Shown here: positions 36,358 through 45,270 of the stretch, in pieces
Position numbering within the stretch: position 1 is the stretch's first letter
How the letters are laid out: every line of letters starts with the position of its first letter
Translations under genes and position numbers: made by a program
Source: Flavivirga rizhaonensis
GTDB taxonomy: Bacteria > Bacteroidota > Bacteroidia > Flavobacteriales > Flavobacteriaceae
Assembly (NCBI RefSeq): GCF_004791695.1
Contig: NZ_SRSO01000023.1
Location: 1 to 64,000, forward strand
Length of the DNA stretch: 64,000 bases
Direction of reading: 5' to 3'
Notes under the pieces: generated by a model
Database searches by the model: none
Seen by the model: the letters and a program-made list of their open reading frames with translations, nothing else
What the model was told of the DNA's origin: nothing

Positions 36358-36616
36358 AAAACAATTAAATATTAAAAAGAGATGCTAAACGCTCTACGTA
36401 ATTGGTATAAAAAAGTAACAGTATTTGTGTTTTTAGTAAAAATAAAGACCAAATATTAGTGAGATTTATTTGCCTCTAACAGGAAAACATATAGAAAATA
36501 ATTAAAAGAACGTGAGTTCGGTTTAATGATGAAACTATTCTATTAAAAATCAATAAATGACGTTCTTCGTATTAGGTTGAGCCTTTCGACTCACGTTAGA
36601 GGATATATTTATGACT

Positions 36617-37324
36617 TTATTTATCTAAAGTCTTTAACCACACCTCTTGAGATAAAGCCGTGTATTTTTTATTTGTTCCATAAGGATCTGCCCCGCCTTC
36701 AAAATAGTTTTGAATAAATTTCATAGGAATTGTATCTGATAGTTTTTTAGGAACATCATATTTGTGGTTGCCATGAAAATCATGACATTGTATACAGGTA
36801 AACCATTCTTCTTTTACAATTAAGTTTTTATGAGATATATCTAATGGATCGTTTTCTACTTCCAAATCCTGATGGCAATTAACGCAGTAATTAATTGAAG
36901 CTACAGATACTCGTTCCTCCTGATGCTCTGTATGGCAAGTAATGCAAGTGGTAGCATCAATATGTTTTACCGCTTTTTTAAATCTTGGTTCGGAAAATCG
37001 ATAGGTCGGATGTCTATCATTGGCTCTGTCATGACATTGCAGGCAGTTATCTACAGTAACATCTTTAGTTCCAAAATCTACGCTTTTATCTCTGGCCCCA
37101 AAAGTGTGTGATATATTAGACTGTACTTGTTGCAGTAAATTTCCTTTAGCATCTGCATGGCATGAAAAACAGGAAAGGTCTTGATGTCCTGTATTCATCG
37201 GACCAATCGATATGTATGCTTCAGTGCTATTCAAAGTTAAGATATAAAATATGGAAGCTCCCAAAATAACACCTATAACCCCTCCTAGAAATTGTCTTTT
37301 TCGTAATGGACTTACCTTAAACAT
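36617..37324 (-). CDS. Membrane-anchored pentahaem cytochrome c
   Basis: The 235-residue protein has an N-terminal membrane anchor (about 12-30) and five CxxCH haem sites: CFSCH (52-56), CLQCH, CITCH, CVNCH and CIQCH. Spacing and extra histidines (GHQDLSCFSCH, TEHQEER) resemble the cytochrome c3/NapC-like multihaem class. It should face the periplasm and pass electrons between a membrane partner and soluble acceptors. It is the last gene of the globin operon, 21 bases after the reductase gene. The partner enzyme is not identified. Confidence 0.88.
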   Translation of the reverse strand: MFKVSPLRKRQFLGGVIGVILGASIFYILTLNSTEAYISIGPMNTGHQDLSCFSCHADAKGNLLQQVQSNISHTFGARDKSVDFGTKDVTVDNCLQCHDRANDRHPTYRFSEPRFKKAVKHIDATTCITCHTEHQEERVSVASINYCVNCHQDLEVENDPLDISHKNLIVKEEWFTCIQCHDFHGNHKYDVPKKLSDTIPMKFIQNYFEGGADPYGTNKKYTALSQEVWLKTLDK

Positions 37325-37345
37325 GCACTAACTGATATTTTTAAA

Positions 37346-38374
37346 TTATATTTCAATTACAACTTTCTCACTTACAGGATAACTAATGCAAGTGAGAATG
37401 TCTCCATTTTCCACATCGCTATCTGGCAGCAAATGTCCTTCACTCATCATAACTTCTCCCGAAATACATTTTGCCCTACAAGAAGAGCACATGCCTGCTC
37501 TACATGAATATGGAATAACAATACTTTCTGACATAGCTTGCTCTAATATGGATTTATCTCCTCTTACTTGTATTTGATGGGCTTCTCCTTCAACTTTTAA
37601 AGTCACATCACTCAAAAGATCTTTACCAGAAACTTTTACTACAGGAGCTTTAAAAACTTCAATCATAATTTTTTCTCTGGTAACACCATTATCTTTTAAG
37701 ATCTCTTTTATTTTTTCCATATAACCAAAAGGACCGCAAATCATATAGGCATGATCATCATAAGCTAATAAGTGTTTAGAAAATATCTTATTTAATAATT
37801 TATGTGTTACCAAGCCTGCATAGTAGTTGTTATTATCTTTCTTATTTGAAGAAATGATATGTTCAATAGAAAAATTATTAGGGTACTTGTTTTCTAATTC
37901 TTTTATTTCATCATGAAAAATAATAGACTCCATACTCTGATTTGCGTAAACCAATAATATATTTGAATCCTTTTCTTCTGCTAAAACTGATTTTATAATA
38001 GAAAACATAGGGGTAATTCCACTACCTCCTGCAAATAATATATATTGCTTTTTTTGTTTACTAATTGGTTCAACATAAAAAGAACCTGCTGGATCATCAA
38101 CAACCAACTTATCTCCTACATGAAGATTATCATGAACAAAGTTTGAAACCAGCCCTTTCTCGACACGCTTTATAGTAATTTTTAAATCTTTATCAGTATA
38201 CGGATTACTACTAAATGAATAAGCACGTTTATGTACAACCTTATCAATAGGAACATAGATAGTTAAAAATTGACCTGGTTTATACTTTAATCTTTTGAAA
38301 AAATTTCCATTCTTGAAACACAAACTGATAGTATCATCGGTTTCTCCAATTATATCTTTTATTAGTAATTTCAT
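37346..38374 (-). CDS. NAD(P)H flavin reductase with C-terminal 2Fe-2S domain
   Basis: The 342-residue protein reads as a PaaE/Fdx-reductase type enzyme: FAD-binding domain (LKYKPGQFLTIYVPI, KRAYSFSSNPY), NAD(P)-binding domain (YILFAGGSGITPMFSIIKS, MICGPFGYMEKI) and a plant-type ferredoxin domain with PYSCRAGMCSSCRAKC and a later LTC. No signal peptide, so it works at the cytoplasmic face. The frame could start at 38401, but MKLLIKDIIGE at 38374 is preferred. It follows the cytochrome-b gene at once, which suggests an NAD(P)H to flavin to 2Fe-2S to haem path. Confidence 0.9.
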   Translation of the reverse strand: MKLLIKDIIGETDDTISLCFKNGNFFKRLKYKPGQFLTIYVPIDKVVHKRAYSFSSNPYTDKDLKITIKRVEKGLVSNFVHDNLHVGDKLVVDDPAGSFYVEPISKQKKQYILFAGGSGITPMFSIIKSVLAEEKDSNILLVYANQSMESIIFHDEIKELENKYPNNFSIEHIISSNKKDNNNYYAGLVTHKLLNKIFSKHLLAYDDHAYMICGPFGYMEKIKEILKDNGVTREKIMIEVFKAPVVKVSGKDLLSDVTLKVEGEAHQIQVRGDKSILEQAMSESIVIPYSCRAGMCSSCRAKCISGEVMMSEGHLLPDSDVENGDILTCISYPVSEKVVIEI

Positions 38375-38381
38375 ATGGTAT

Positions 38382-38861
38382 CTATTTATAATAAAATACA
38401 ATGGTTATATGAAATACCATCATAATCGTGACTATTATGGATAGAGCTACATGAGCAATCATCCAGCCTTTAAATAACAAATCGCTATTATTTTTTATAA
38501 CATCGAGATTAAAATATCCCAATAATGTATTCGAAAAAAATATATAAGACAGCAATAACAAATACCCGTACCCTAAAGACATACTGTGTATATAAAAGAC
38601 CAAGGGGCTAATGGCTCCTAACCACTTATGTATTGTCTGCATAGATATAGCATGTTTTCTAAGCTTTTTAATAATCCGAGTTAATGTAAGAACCCATTGA
38701 AAGACTATAAACAAAGCCAAAACCATACCAGACCAGCGCTTATACATTTCTTGTTGCTGGAGTTCAAATAACCAATTCCATTTTAATTTTAAAAAAAATT
38801 GCAAAAAGAAAGCACTTAGGAAAATTAATCCGATTAAAGAGGATTTGTTATTAATTAACAT
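38382..38861 (-). CDS. Small di-haem b membrane cytochrome (ferric-reductase-like)
   Basis: The 159-residue protein has four to five helices. Two helices each carry a His pair 14 residues apart: H78 and H92 (IHKWLGAISPLVFYIH) and H137 and H151 (AHVALSIIVTIMMVFH). This is the H-x13-H pattern of the two-haem ferric-reductase/NADPH-oxidase/MsrQ core, so the helices can hold two stacked b haems and carry electrons across the membrane. The flavin/2Fe-2S reductase is made by the next gene, so the two may be a split form of those fused reductases. Family assignment is my inference. Confidence 0.7.
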   Translation of the reverse strand: MLINNKSSLIGLIFLSAFFLQFFLKLKWNWLFELQQQEMYKRWSGMVLALFIVFQWVLTLTRIIKKLRKHAISMQTIHKWLGAISPLVFYIHSMSLGYGYLLLLSYIFFSNTLLGYFNLDVIKNNSDLLFKGWMIAHVALSIIVTIMMVFHITIVFYYK

Positions 38862-38965
38862 AAATTATCTGCGATTTCAGGTAAACAATAGCAACTTGCC
38901 CATCACCATTATGAAGCATAAGGAATGAGCAGAGTTGCAATTGAATAATCAAAACTAAACTTCAC

Positions 38966-39775
38966 TTATTTCGTTGCTACAAGATGTTTCATAGTCTCAT
39001 AAGATGCTAACTTTTTAACACTATCAAGAAAAACTTCAGCTGTTGGCAAATAATTTCCTTCTGCTGGCCATTTTTTGCCTATCTCCGGCTTTTCACTTTC
39101 CTTAAAGGCTTTAATTTCATCCAAATATTCCATGTATATATCTACAGTCCCTTTAGCATAAGAGTTTAAAACCGCTATAGTTTCTTTATATGTTAATGAA
39201 TCTTTTGGGTATTGCCATGTCGTAGCGCCCATAACATCTCCTAATTTCCAATCTGATTTTGTTGTCTGAGGATGTTCATTATGACAACTTACACAAGCCC
39301 CTGCACTAGCTAAATCTGCAAACATTGCGGTATGTAGTTTTTGTTCTTCGTCATAGAAAAATTGTGGTTTTTGATCCTCTTTTATTTGTTTAAATAAATC
39401 TGCTTGCTTTCCTTCAAATTTATTGGCCGCATTTACCGGAAAATCAGATCCCAGATACAAGCCTAAAGGCACTGGGTTCTTTCTAATACTTGTTGCTACA
39501 CCCCTTAAAAATAGTGCTGGTAATGGTCCTGCTTCTACATCGTCCTTTCTCCAGTCTTCATCAAACTTCATTCCTTGTTTTTTACCTTTACCTACTATAG
39601 CTTTTGTATAGAGTGTTCTTGTAACGTCGTTCTCTTTAGATACCATTTCTAATACTTCTTCTACAGAAAAAGCATTTTCTATGCTTGTTGTTTCTGATTT
39701 TTCTTCCGGAACTCCACCACATGAAACTAAAATGAAACATGTTAATGGTAATATGGGTTTGTAAATATTTTTCAT
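38966..39775 (-). CDS. DUF3365 (Tll0287-like) haem lipoprotein
   Basis: The 269-residue product has a lipoprotein signal (LPLTCFILVSC, C19) and a DUF3365/Tll0287-like domain: ALFLRGVATSIRKNP, then AMFADLASAGACVSCHNEHPQTTKSDWKLGDVMG with one CxxCH haem site. Known DUF3365 domains bind a c-type haem in a PAS-like fold and are proposed as redox or gas sensors. It sits between the globin and the membrane cytochrome genes. A role in sensing or transferring electrons to NO or oxygen is possible. Confidence 0.85.
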   Translation of the reverse strand: MKNIYKPILPLTCFILVSCGGVPEEKSETTSIENAFSVEEVLEMVSKENDVTRTLYTKAIVGKGKKQGMKFDEDWRKDDVEAGPLPALFLRGVATSIRKNPVPLGLYLGSDFPVNAANKFEGKQADLFKQIKEDQKPQFFYDEEQKLHTAMFADLASAGACVSCHNEHPQTTKSDWKLGDVMGATTWQYPKDSLTYKETIAVLNSYAKGTVDIYMEYLDEIKAFKESEKPEIGKKWPAEGNYLPTAEVFLDSVKKLASYETMKHLVATK

Positions 39776-39795
39776 ATTTCTGATTTTTTGAGTTA

Positions 39796-40209
39796 TTAAT
39801 AAGCAGCTTCAATCATGACTTTAGACATTGTACCATATACACTTGTCCATGCATCTTTTACTTCGGGAGTAAAATCGTCTCCCAAACCAACTTCAAGGGT
39901 TCCCAATAATGCTTCGCCTACGGTAGTATAATGAAAAGCTTCTACCTTATATTCTGTATGTCTTTTTCCTAAATCCTTTAAAATTGGAATTAATGCATCC
40001 AAGTTGCTCAAGCCAGCTACAGCTGTACCAAGCATGCTCATCAATTTGTTTCCTTGTATTTTCATAGCATCTTCATCACTTGGAAATAATGGTTTTAGCT
40101 GTGGATCTAAATCAAAAAGTTTTTCATAAAATATTTTTGCTGCAGTTGGGGCTATCGGCTTTACTTTTTCAAATGATTCTTGAACTAGAGTGATGGTTGT
40201 TGATTCCAT
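39796..40209 (-). CDS. Single-domain globin (Vitreoscilla-type)
   Basis: The 137-residue protein is a bacterial single-domain haemoglobin: FYEKLFDLDPQLKPLFP (B/C/CD region), a distal glutamine (Q52), the proximal histidine H84 in LGKRHTEYKVEAFHYTTVGEALLGTL and a C-terminal helix. It resembles the haem domain of flavohaemoglobin without the reductase part. Its gene starts an operon that also encodes an FAD/NAD(P)H reductase, so a two-protein NO dioxygenase is possible. A TAAGTA-N4-TACTTA operator lies 36 bases upstream. Confidence 0.92.
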   Translation of the reverse strand: MESTTITLVQESFEKVKPIAPTAAKIFYEKLFDLDPQLKPLFPSDEDAMKIQGNKLMSMLGTAVAGLSNLDALIPILKDLGKRHTEYKVEAFHYTTVGEALLGTLEVGLGDDFTPEVKDAWTSVYGTMSKVMIEAAY

Positions 40210-40244
40210 AAATCTTATGTATTTGGTTTGTATTTATAAAAAAT

Positions 40245-40260
40245 TAAGTATTAGTACTTA
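40245..40260 (-). promoter_or_regulatory. TAAGTA-N4-TACTTA operator before the globin operon
   Basis: TAAGTATTAGTACTTA is a perfect palindrome in its 6-base arms. It lies 36-51 bases before the globin start and matches sites before nrtA and the FNR-like gene. Confidence 0.75.
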
Positions 40261-40468
40261 TTTAAGACAAAAATAAATAGTAGTTTCTTAATTAATTATG
40301 AAATAATACAGTTGTAAATGGTCTTTTACCACATGTAAAAAGCTATTAAAACGCAGTAAATTTTTTCATAATGGAGAAAGGGAAGGGTTTTAGAGTTACC
40401 GTGTATACATAAATATGGGCACGTATAATGAACAATAGGAATTAGACACGAATATGACTGATTTTCAC

Positions 40469-40608
40469 TAATTAACGTCAGTTCTATTTATTGTAAGAGG
40501 AGGCATCTCATCATGATGAGATGTCTCGTCACTCATGCTTCGTTCTGTCGGATGACAAACATCTCTTGGTTCTTTTGAGTATTATTTACGTCAAACTGAC
40601 GTTAATTA
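40469..40608. repeat. 140-bp MITE-like repeat with 15-bp terminal arms
   Basis: TAATTAACGTCAGTT (40469-40483) and its exact inverted copy (40594-40608) enclose a perfect 20-base palindrome at 40504-40523 and a GTCGG-ATGACAAA stretch. A wider imperfect arm pair (ACACGAAT...CACTAATT and AATTAGTGTAATTCG) extends it to about 40445-40680. The rest of 40261-40725 holds no gene. Confidence 0.65.
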
Positions 40609-40725
40609 ATTTGTCTATCGCCAGATTTAAACTCTAAGCAAGCTTCAATTCGTGCAAATTAGTGTAATTCGTATCTATTGAAAAGCTATGCCCAAAACGA
40701 CAAGAATTAAAAGATGGTTAGAAAA

Positions 40726-41484
40726 CTAGCTATCCAAGAAGTAATTATGCTCGCTGATCTCTTTTTTAAGTAGTGGAATATCATTTATACCAATCTTCTT
40801 TCCTTTTGCTATAATAAGCTTTTCCTTTTTAAGTGCAGAAAATGCACGAATAACCTGTTCTTCGGTAGTTCCCGCGTAGTCGGCATACTCTCTCCTACTT
40901 AATGGTAAGTTTAAAAAGCCTTTTAAATGGCCAAATTTTCGATGGATATATAATAAGGTATCAATAACACGTTCTCGAACAGTCATTTGCGAAATGGATT
41001 TTACTTTATTTTCACTTCTATTAAGCTCATCTGCATAAAATAGCATCATATCATAAGTGAACTTAGGGTTTTCGAGTAACGCTTCTTGTAAATCGTTCTT
41101 TGAAAAATAGCACAAAACGGTGTCTTGCAATGCAATAGCACCTATAGAATAGTATTCTTCAGTTCCAAAACCACGATGACCGATAATTTCTCCTTCTTTG
41201 GCAAATCTTACAATTTGTTCTCTACCATTAATACCCGTTCGAAAGACTTTAACGGTTCCTTTTAAAATAAAAAATAAACCATGTACGGGAGCACCTTCAA
41301 TGATGAACTGCTGCCCTTTTTTGCACTTGATATTGTTCTTTTTATTCGTGAAATTAGAGCTTTCTAAAGTAGACAGATTCTTTTTGATTAAACAGTTAGT
41401 ATTATCACATAAATTGCAAGCTAAACCAGACAACGGATTTGCTCTCTGTTTTACCTCATTTATGCTTTTAAATGTTGACTGCAT
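40726..41484 (-). CDS. FNR-like Crp-family regulator with N-terminal cysteines
   Basis: The 252-residue protein has an N-terminal cysteine cluster C23-x2-C26-x4-C31 plus C54, then a cyclic-nucleotide-binding-type beta roll (GQQFIIEGAPVHGLFFILKGTVKVFRTG), a dimerisation helix and a winged helix-turn-helix (LSRREYADYAGTTEEQVIRAFSALKKE). E. coli FNR holds a 4Fe-4S cluster with C20-x2-C23-x5-C29 and C122, so an oxygen- or NO-sensitive cluster is plausible here. The recognition helix has EEQVIR where FNR has VETISR. It most likely binds the TAAGTA palindromes nearby, including one before its own gene. Confidence 0.88.
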   Translation of the reverse strand: MQSTFKSINEVKQRANPLSGLACNLCDNTNCLIKKNLSTLESSNFTNKKNNIKCKKGQQFIIEGAPVHGLFFILKGTVKVFRTGINGREQIVRFAKEGEIIGHRGFGTEEYYSIGAIALQDTVLCYFSKNDLQEALLENPKFTYDMMLFYADELNRSENKVKSISQMTVRERVIDTLLYIHRKFGHLKGFLNLPLSRREYADYAGTTEEQVIRAFSALKKEKLIIAKGKKIGINDIPLLKKEISEHNYFLDS

Positions 41485-41527
41485 TCTTTTTAAGTACTCA
41501 TTTAAGTATTAAGCGATATCACTAATA

Positions 41528-41543
41528 TAAGTATTAATACGTA
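41528..41543 (-). promoter_or_regulatory. TAAGTA-type operator before the FNR-like gene
   Basis: TAAGTATTAATACGTA has the same pattern as the sites at 36222 and 40245, with one mismatch in an arm. It lies 44-59 bases before the start codon. Half-site-like TAAGTA sequences also occur between it and the gene. Confidence 0.65.
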
Positions 41544-41737
41544 TAATAATAAATACCGCATTCACTTTTAAGAGAAAACTAAAAATCAATATTCAAATTC
41601 ACAACATAGTAATTTTGAATATTGATTTATGGCAAATTCGTAAAATAAAAAATTTCTTTAAACGAGGAATTCTAGTGCTATCATAGGGTTTAATTAAACT
41701 AAAAGTATAATAACTACATTTTTCTGTATATAAGATG

Positions 41738-41980
41738 AGTTTTGTATTTACTTTTCTTTGCTCGTCCAAAGAAAAATAACAAAAGAAAAGACGCCCTTTC
41801 GAGAGGAATTTCTTCTCATACTATCGCCTTGAGAAGAACCAAGCCCAAAACTTCGCGTCGCCCTACTACATTACCCAACATTAATGCTCCTGTAATCGAA
41901 GCTTTTGTGCTTTATTCTTCCGAAAGGTCGGGACAGCCTAATAGTCTTTCCTTAACGACAAACGAAGTCGCTTGATGAAG
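41738..41980. repeat. Probable dispersed repeat (TTCTTTGCTCGTCCAAAG type)
   Basis: The stretch TTTCTTTGCTCGTCCAAAG, GACGCCCTTTCGAGAGG and GAAAGGTCGGGACAGCC resembles a non-coding repeat I know from many Bacteroidetes genomes. An open frame of 77 codons covers it but looks accidental. No other gene lies in 41485-42014. Confidence 0.45.
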
Positions 41981-42014
41981 AAAAAAAGAACTTCTCTGCT
42001 AGTGCATATGCCTA

Positions 42015-45000
42015 TTATTTCTCCGAGGCTACTTTAGAGCCATACGTTTTCTTGTTTCTAAAAGCAGCTACAACAGCCACAACTATCATAAAAACAGCCA
42101 GCACATAGACAAACACTGGAATAGGCAGAGGATCACCCGCTGCATAACTATGCAAACCAGACAGATAATAATTAACTCCAAAAGATGTCATTATAATAGA
42201 CCAAAAAGCAAACATACTGGCTACGTTAAGCACATACATATTATTTAATTTCGGAATAAAACGTAAATGTAAAACAATGGCGTATACAATAATACTTATT
42301 AACGCCCAGGTTTCTTTAGGATCCCATGCCCAGTACCGTCCCCAGGATTCATTCGCCCAAATACCTCCTAAAAAAGTACCTACTGCCAATACAAACAAAC
42401 CAATAGTCATGGCTATTTCATTAATATAAGTAAGCTCTTTAATTTTAATGTCTATGATAGTTTTTGTCTTCGGTGTTTTAAAAATTAACAATAACAAAGC
42501 CATAAACCCCAGAATGGCCGACAATGCCAAAGGCGCATAACTACTCACAATCGTTGCTACATGAATTTTTAGCCAATACGACTTTAATACAGGCATTAAA
42601 TTGGTGATTTCCGGACTTAACCAATCTAAATAGCTTACAAATAATAACGCGCCAGAAAACAAAGTGGATAAAGGCAGTGAAAAATCAGATTTCCTAAATG
42701 TAAATAATCCACATAATACTAATACCCAAGCTACAAAAATCAACATTTCATAACCATTACTCCATGGCGCATGCTGCGCAACATACCAACGTAAAAGAAT
42801 ATTTCCCGTAAAGCATAAAAAGGAAATTAATGTTAAAACAATAAACGTATTATTTAAAACTTCTACCCATTTTTTCTGAGAAAACATTCTAACTATAGCC
42901 AAAATTAACAAGACAAAACCAAGCGTAAAAAACACTTGAAACAGCCAGAAATTGATATTAGCCTTATTATACCATAGCTCAGCTTCAATACGCTCTGGTG
43001 TTGGTATAACCTCAGCTCCTAAAACCTCTTGGTATTTTTTAATATACATAAGTTTTTCATGGGCTCCTTCATAGTTTCTGGTCGTAATATCTTTAAAATA
43101 AGATGGCACAATTGTTTGGGCAAATTGCGCGTCTTCCTCAGGAAAATCATTAAAATGATGCGTGTAGCTAAACCATGTATTATTGGAATCGTTTTTATTT
43201 GGGAAAATTTTTAGGTAGTTACCTATAAAAACATTGTAAAGAATATTAAAACGCTCATCTATTTTTAAAACTTCCTTATCAAATTCATTACGTTCTGATG
43301 GTTTCTTTTTATTAGCGTCTTCAACTTGATTCGTTAAAAGATAATCTCCTTTTTCATCTAATAAATTGGTGAATGCTATTAAGTTATTTTTTCCTTTAGG
43401 GATACTATCAAATAAGGTTCCTGTTTTCTTGAAATCTGCCTTTATAATGGGTACGCGTTGCCATATTTGAGGTAACATGTGCATGGCTAAAAAAGTTTGA
43501 TTGGCATCAAGTACTATTTTTTTATCAGTTAAAGGGTAAGTGAATTTAGACTTTCTGGAAATTTTTCTAAGAAACTCGGATGCTAAGGTATTTATTGGTT
43601 TTATACGTCCGTCTAAATCCTGAACTAAGAGTCTACCGAAAAAATCAGCATGCCCTTTATCTATTTCCTGACTTTCAATCGCTTTTTCAACAACTGTAAA
43701 TAGTGAATCTGTTGACGTTTGTGCAAATAAGCTAGTTAAACCAAAAAGAAGCAAACATACTGTTGTTACAGATTTTTTCTTTAGTTGTTTTAATTTTTTA
43801 TTGATGAATTTAAAACGTGATGTTTTTCCAAAAAGCGTAAAAAACATGCCAATCATCATTAACAAATACCCCAAATAAGTAACAAAAGTCCCTATTCTAT
43901 CATGGTTTACAGATAATACTGTTCCTTTTTCGTCGGTATCATAGCTTGCCTGAAAAAAGCGATAGCCTTTATAATCCAGCACATTATTCATAAAAATTCT
44001 AAACGGTATCTTTGTATCGTTATCTAAAATAGTGACTTCACTGGCGTAAGCAGAAGGACTTGAAGATCCTGGATATCTTTCTAATTGAAAATCATCTAAT
44101 TGAATTGAAAAAGGCGTTTGAATAGCCGCTGCTCCATAGGATAGAATAACTCTTATATCATTAATTTCTAAATCATGGTGTGTTGGTAAAAAACCTTCTC
44201 TATATAAGATATTTACAGGTTGTTCTTTACCATCAACAGATACGTTTACAATTAAAGCATCATCTTTCGTTTGATCATTGTCCTTAGGTTTCTCTGAAAT
44301 GCTTTTTAATTGAAACCTTCCCTTTTCATGGTAGACTAATGGTACAAAAGAAATATCGCCATCTCTATACAAAGTTCTTAAAGTAATAGCTTGCAAGCTA
44401 TCTTTAGAAACTTTTCCTGCTTGTTGTGATGACATGATAAAAAAGTCTAAATCGTGTGGTGTTTTAATACTAAATGCACCCTCTTTTTCTACAATATTAA
44501 TAATGCCTTCTTTATCGGAATTAAACCCTATTTCATGCTGGTGTTCTCCAATTTTTTCAATTTCACCCTTTTTAAGATATACTGTATTTCTACCGTTACC
44601 GACTGTTACAACCATTTCTAAGAGTGGTTCTCCTGAAGTATCGTCATGTATAACTTCCGGAACAGCGTCAGCTATAAATTCATTGTATGAAATAATAACT
44701 GGTTTATTGTTAAAGCTTATTTTTAAGGTAAAGTCATTATCACTTATAGGTGAGAATGATAGCTTTTCTTTTATCGTTTTAGTATTCTTACCATCGGTTA
44801 TTGTTGCTGTTAAAAAATTAGCATCTGAGATAACAATATTAGAAGACGCGCCTTCTCTTATTCTCATAATCCCTCCATAAGAGGCATATCTTGTAATAGC
44901 GGCTCCTAAAATAATAACAATAAACGCTACATGAAATAACAGTGTCGCCCATTTTTCTTTACGGAATAGCTTATATTTAAAGATATTGGCAGCAAAACAA

Positions 45001-45176
45001 ATGGCTAATCCTAGCAAAACAACCTCAAACCACCAAGCATCATAAATAGCGACCCACGCAGTTGCGGTACCGAAATCATTTTCTACAAAAGTAGCGGTTG
45101 CCATAGCGATTGCAAAAACTAAAAGTAGTAACAATGCTAAACTAGAAGATGAAAAAAAGTTATATAATTTTTGCAT
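42015..45176 (-). CDS. ccsBA: Fused ResB-CcsA cytochrome c haem lyase (NrfI-like)
   Basis: The 1053-residue membrane protein fuses the two system II cytochrome c synthesis subunits. The N-terminal ResB part has helices at about 12-30, 45-62 and 75-95 (SLALLLLLVFAIAMATATFVE) and a large periplasmic domain (about 100-440). A further periplasmic insert spans about 480-740. The C-terminal CcsA part has the tryptophan-rich haem site WGRYWAWDPKETWALISIIVY and several histidines. It lies after nrfH and nrfA; Wolinella NrfI, needed for the CxxCK haem of NrfA, is also a CcsBA fusion placed after nrfHA, so this copy may serve NrfA. Confidence 0.93.
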   Translation of the reverse strand: MQKLYNFFSSSSLALLLLLVFAIAMATATFVENDFGTATAWVAIYDAWWFEVVLLGLAICFAANIFKYKLFRKEKWATLLFHVAFIVIILGAAITRYASYGGIMRIREGASSNIVISDANFLTATITDGKNTKTIKEKLSFSPISDNDFTLKISFNNKPVIISYNEFIADAVPEVIHDDTSGEPLLEMVVTVGNGRNTVYLKKGEIEKIGEHQHEIGFNSDKEGIINIVEKEGAFSIKTPHDLDFFIMSSQQAGKVSKDSLQAITLRTLYRDGDISFVPLVYHEKGRFQLKSISEKPKDNDQTKDDALIVNVSVDGKEQPVNILYREGFLPTHHDLEINDIRVILSYGAAAIQTPFSIQLDDFQLERYPGSSSPSAYASEVTILDNDTKIPFRIFMNNVLDYKGYRFFQASYDTDEKGTVLSVNHDRIGTFVTYLGYLLMMIGMFFTLFGKTSRFKFINKKLKQLKKKSVTTVCLLLFGLTSLFAQTSTDSLFTVVEKAIESQEIDKGHADFFGRLLVQDLDGRIKPINTLASEFLRKISRKSKFTYPLTDKKIVLDANQTFLAMHMLPQIWQRVPIIKADFKKTGTLFDSIPKGKNNLIAFTNLLDEKGDYLLTNQVEDANKKKPSERNEFDKEVLKIDERFNILYNVFIGNYLKIFPNKNDSNNTWFSYTHHFNDFPEEDAQFAQTIVPSYFKDITTRNYEGAHEKLMYIKKYQEVLGAEVIPTPERIEAELWYNKANINFWLFQVFFTLGFVLLILAIVRMFSQKKWVEVLNNTFIVLTLISFLCFTGNILLRWYVAQHAPWSNGYEMLIFVAWVLVLCGLFTFRKSDFSLPLSTLFSGALLFVSYLDWLSPEITNLMPVLKSYWLKIHVATIVSSYAPLALSAILGFMALLLLIFKTPKTKTIIDIKIKELTYINEIAMTIGLFVLAVGTFLGGIWANESWGRYWAWDPKETWALISIIVYAIVLHLRFIPKLNNMYVLNVASMFAFWSIIMTSFGVNYYLSGLHSYAAGDPLPIPVFVYVLAVFMIVVAVVAAFRNKKTYGSKVASEK

Positions 45177-45195
45177 GAGGGTCTCTTAAAAGAAG

Positions 45196-45236
45196 AAAGA
45201 TAACATTTGTGGTTTTACCCTTCAAATGTTATCTTT
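45196..45236. terminator. Hairpin between nrfA and ccsBA
   Basis: AAAGATAACATTTG (45196-45209) and CAAATGTTATCTTT (45223-45236) make a perfect 14-bp stem with a 13-base loop. On the minus strand it follows nrfA and may lower read-through into ccsBA. The T-run is on the plus strand, so it is not a classic terminator for nrfA. Confidence 0.55.
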
Positions 45237-45270
45237 TTTTAATTAATTATAACAACAAGGTTGTGTAGCC

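Noticed and set aside
40504-40523. The 20-base CATCTC/GAGATG palindrome as a regulator site
   Set aside because: It lies inside a MITE-like repeat with terminal arms and is more simply part of that element.
41742-41975. Open frame of 77 codons on the plus strand
   Set aside because: It covers a stretch that resembles a non-coding dispersed repeat of Bacteroidetes, has no promoter or domain, and its composition (Arg, Ser, Thr rich) is unlike real neighbours.
45196-45236. The AACATTTG hairpin as a GTAACA-N2-TGTTAC operator
   Set aside because: It is a 14-bp stem with a 13-base loop; the arms only share TAACATTTG with the operator and the centre spacing is wrong.
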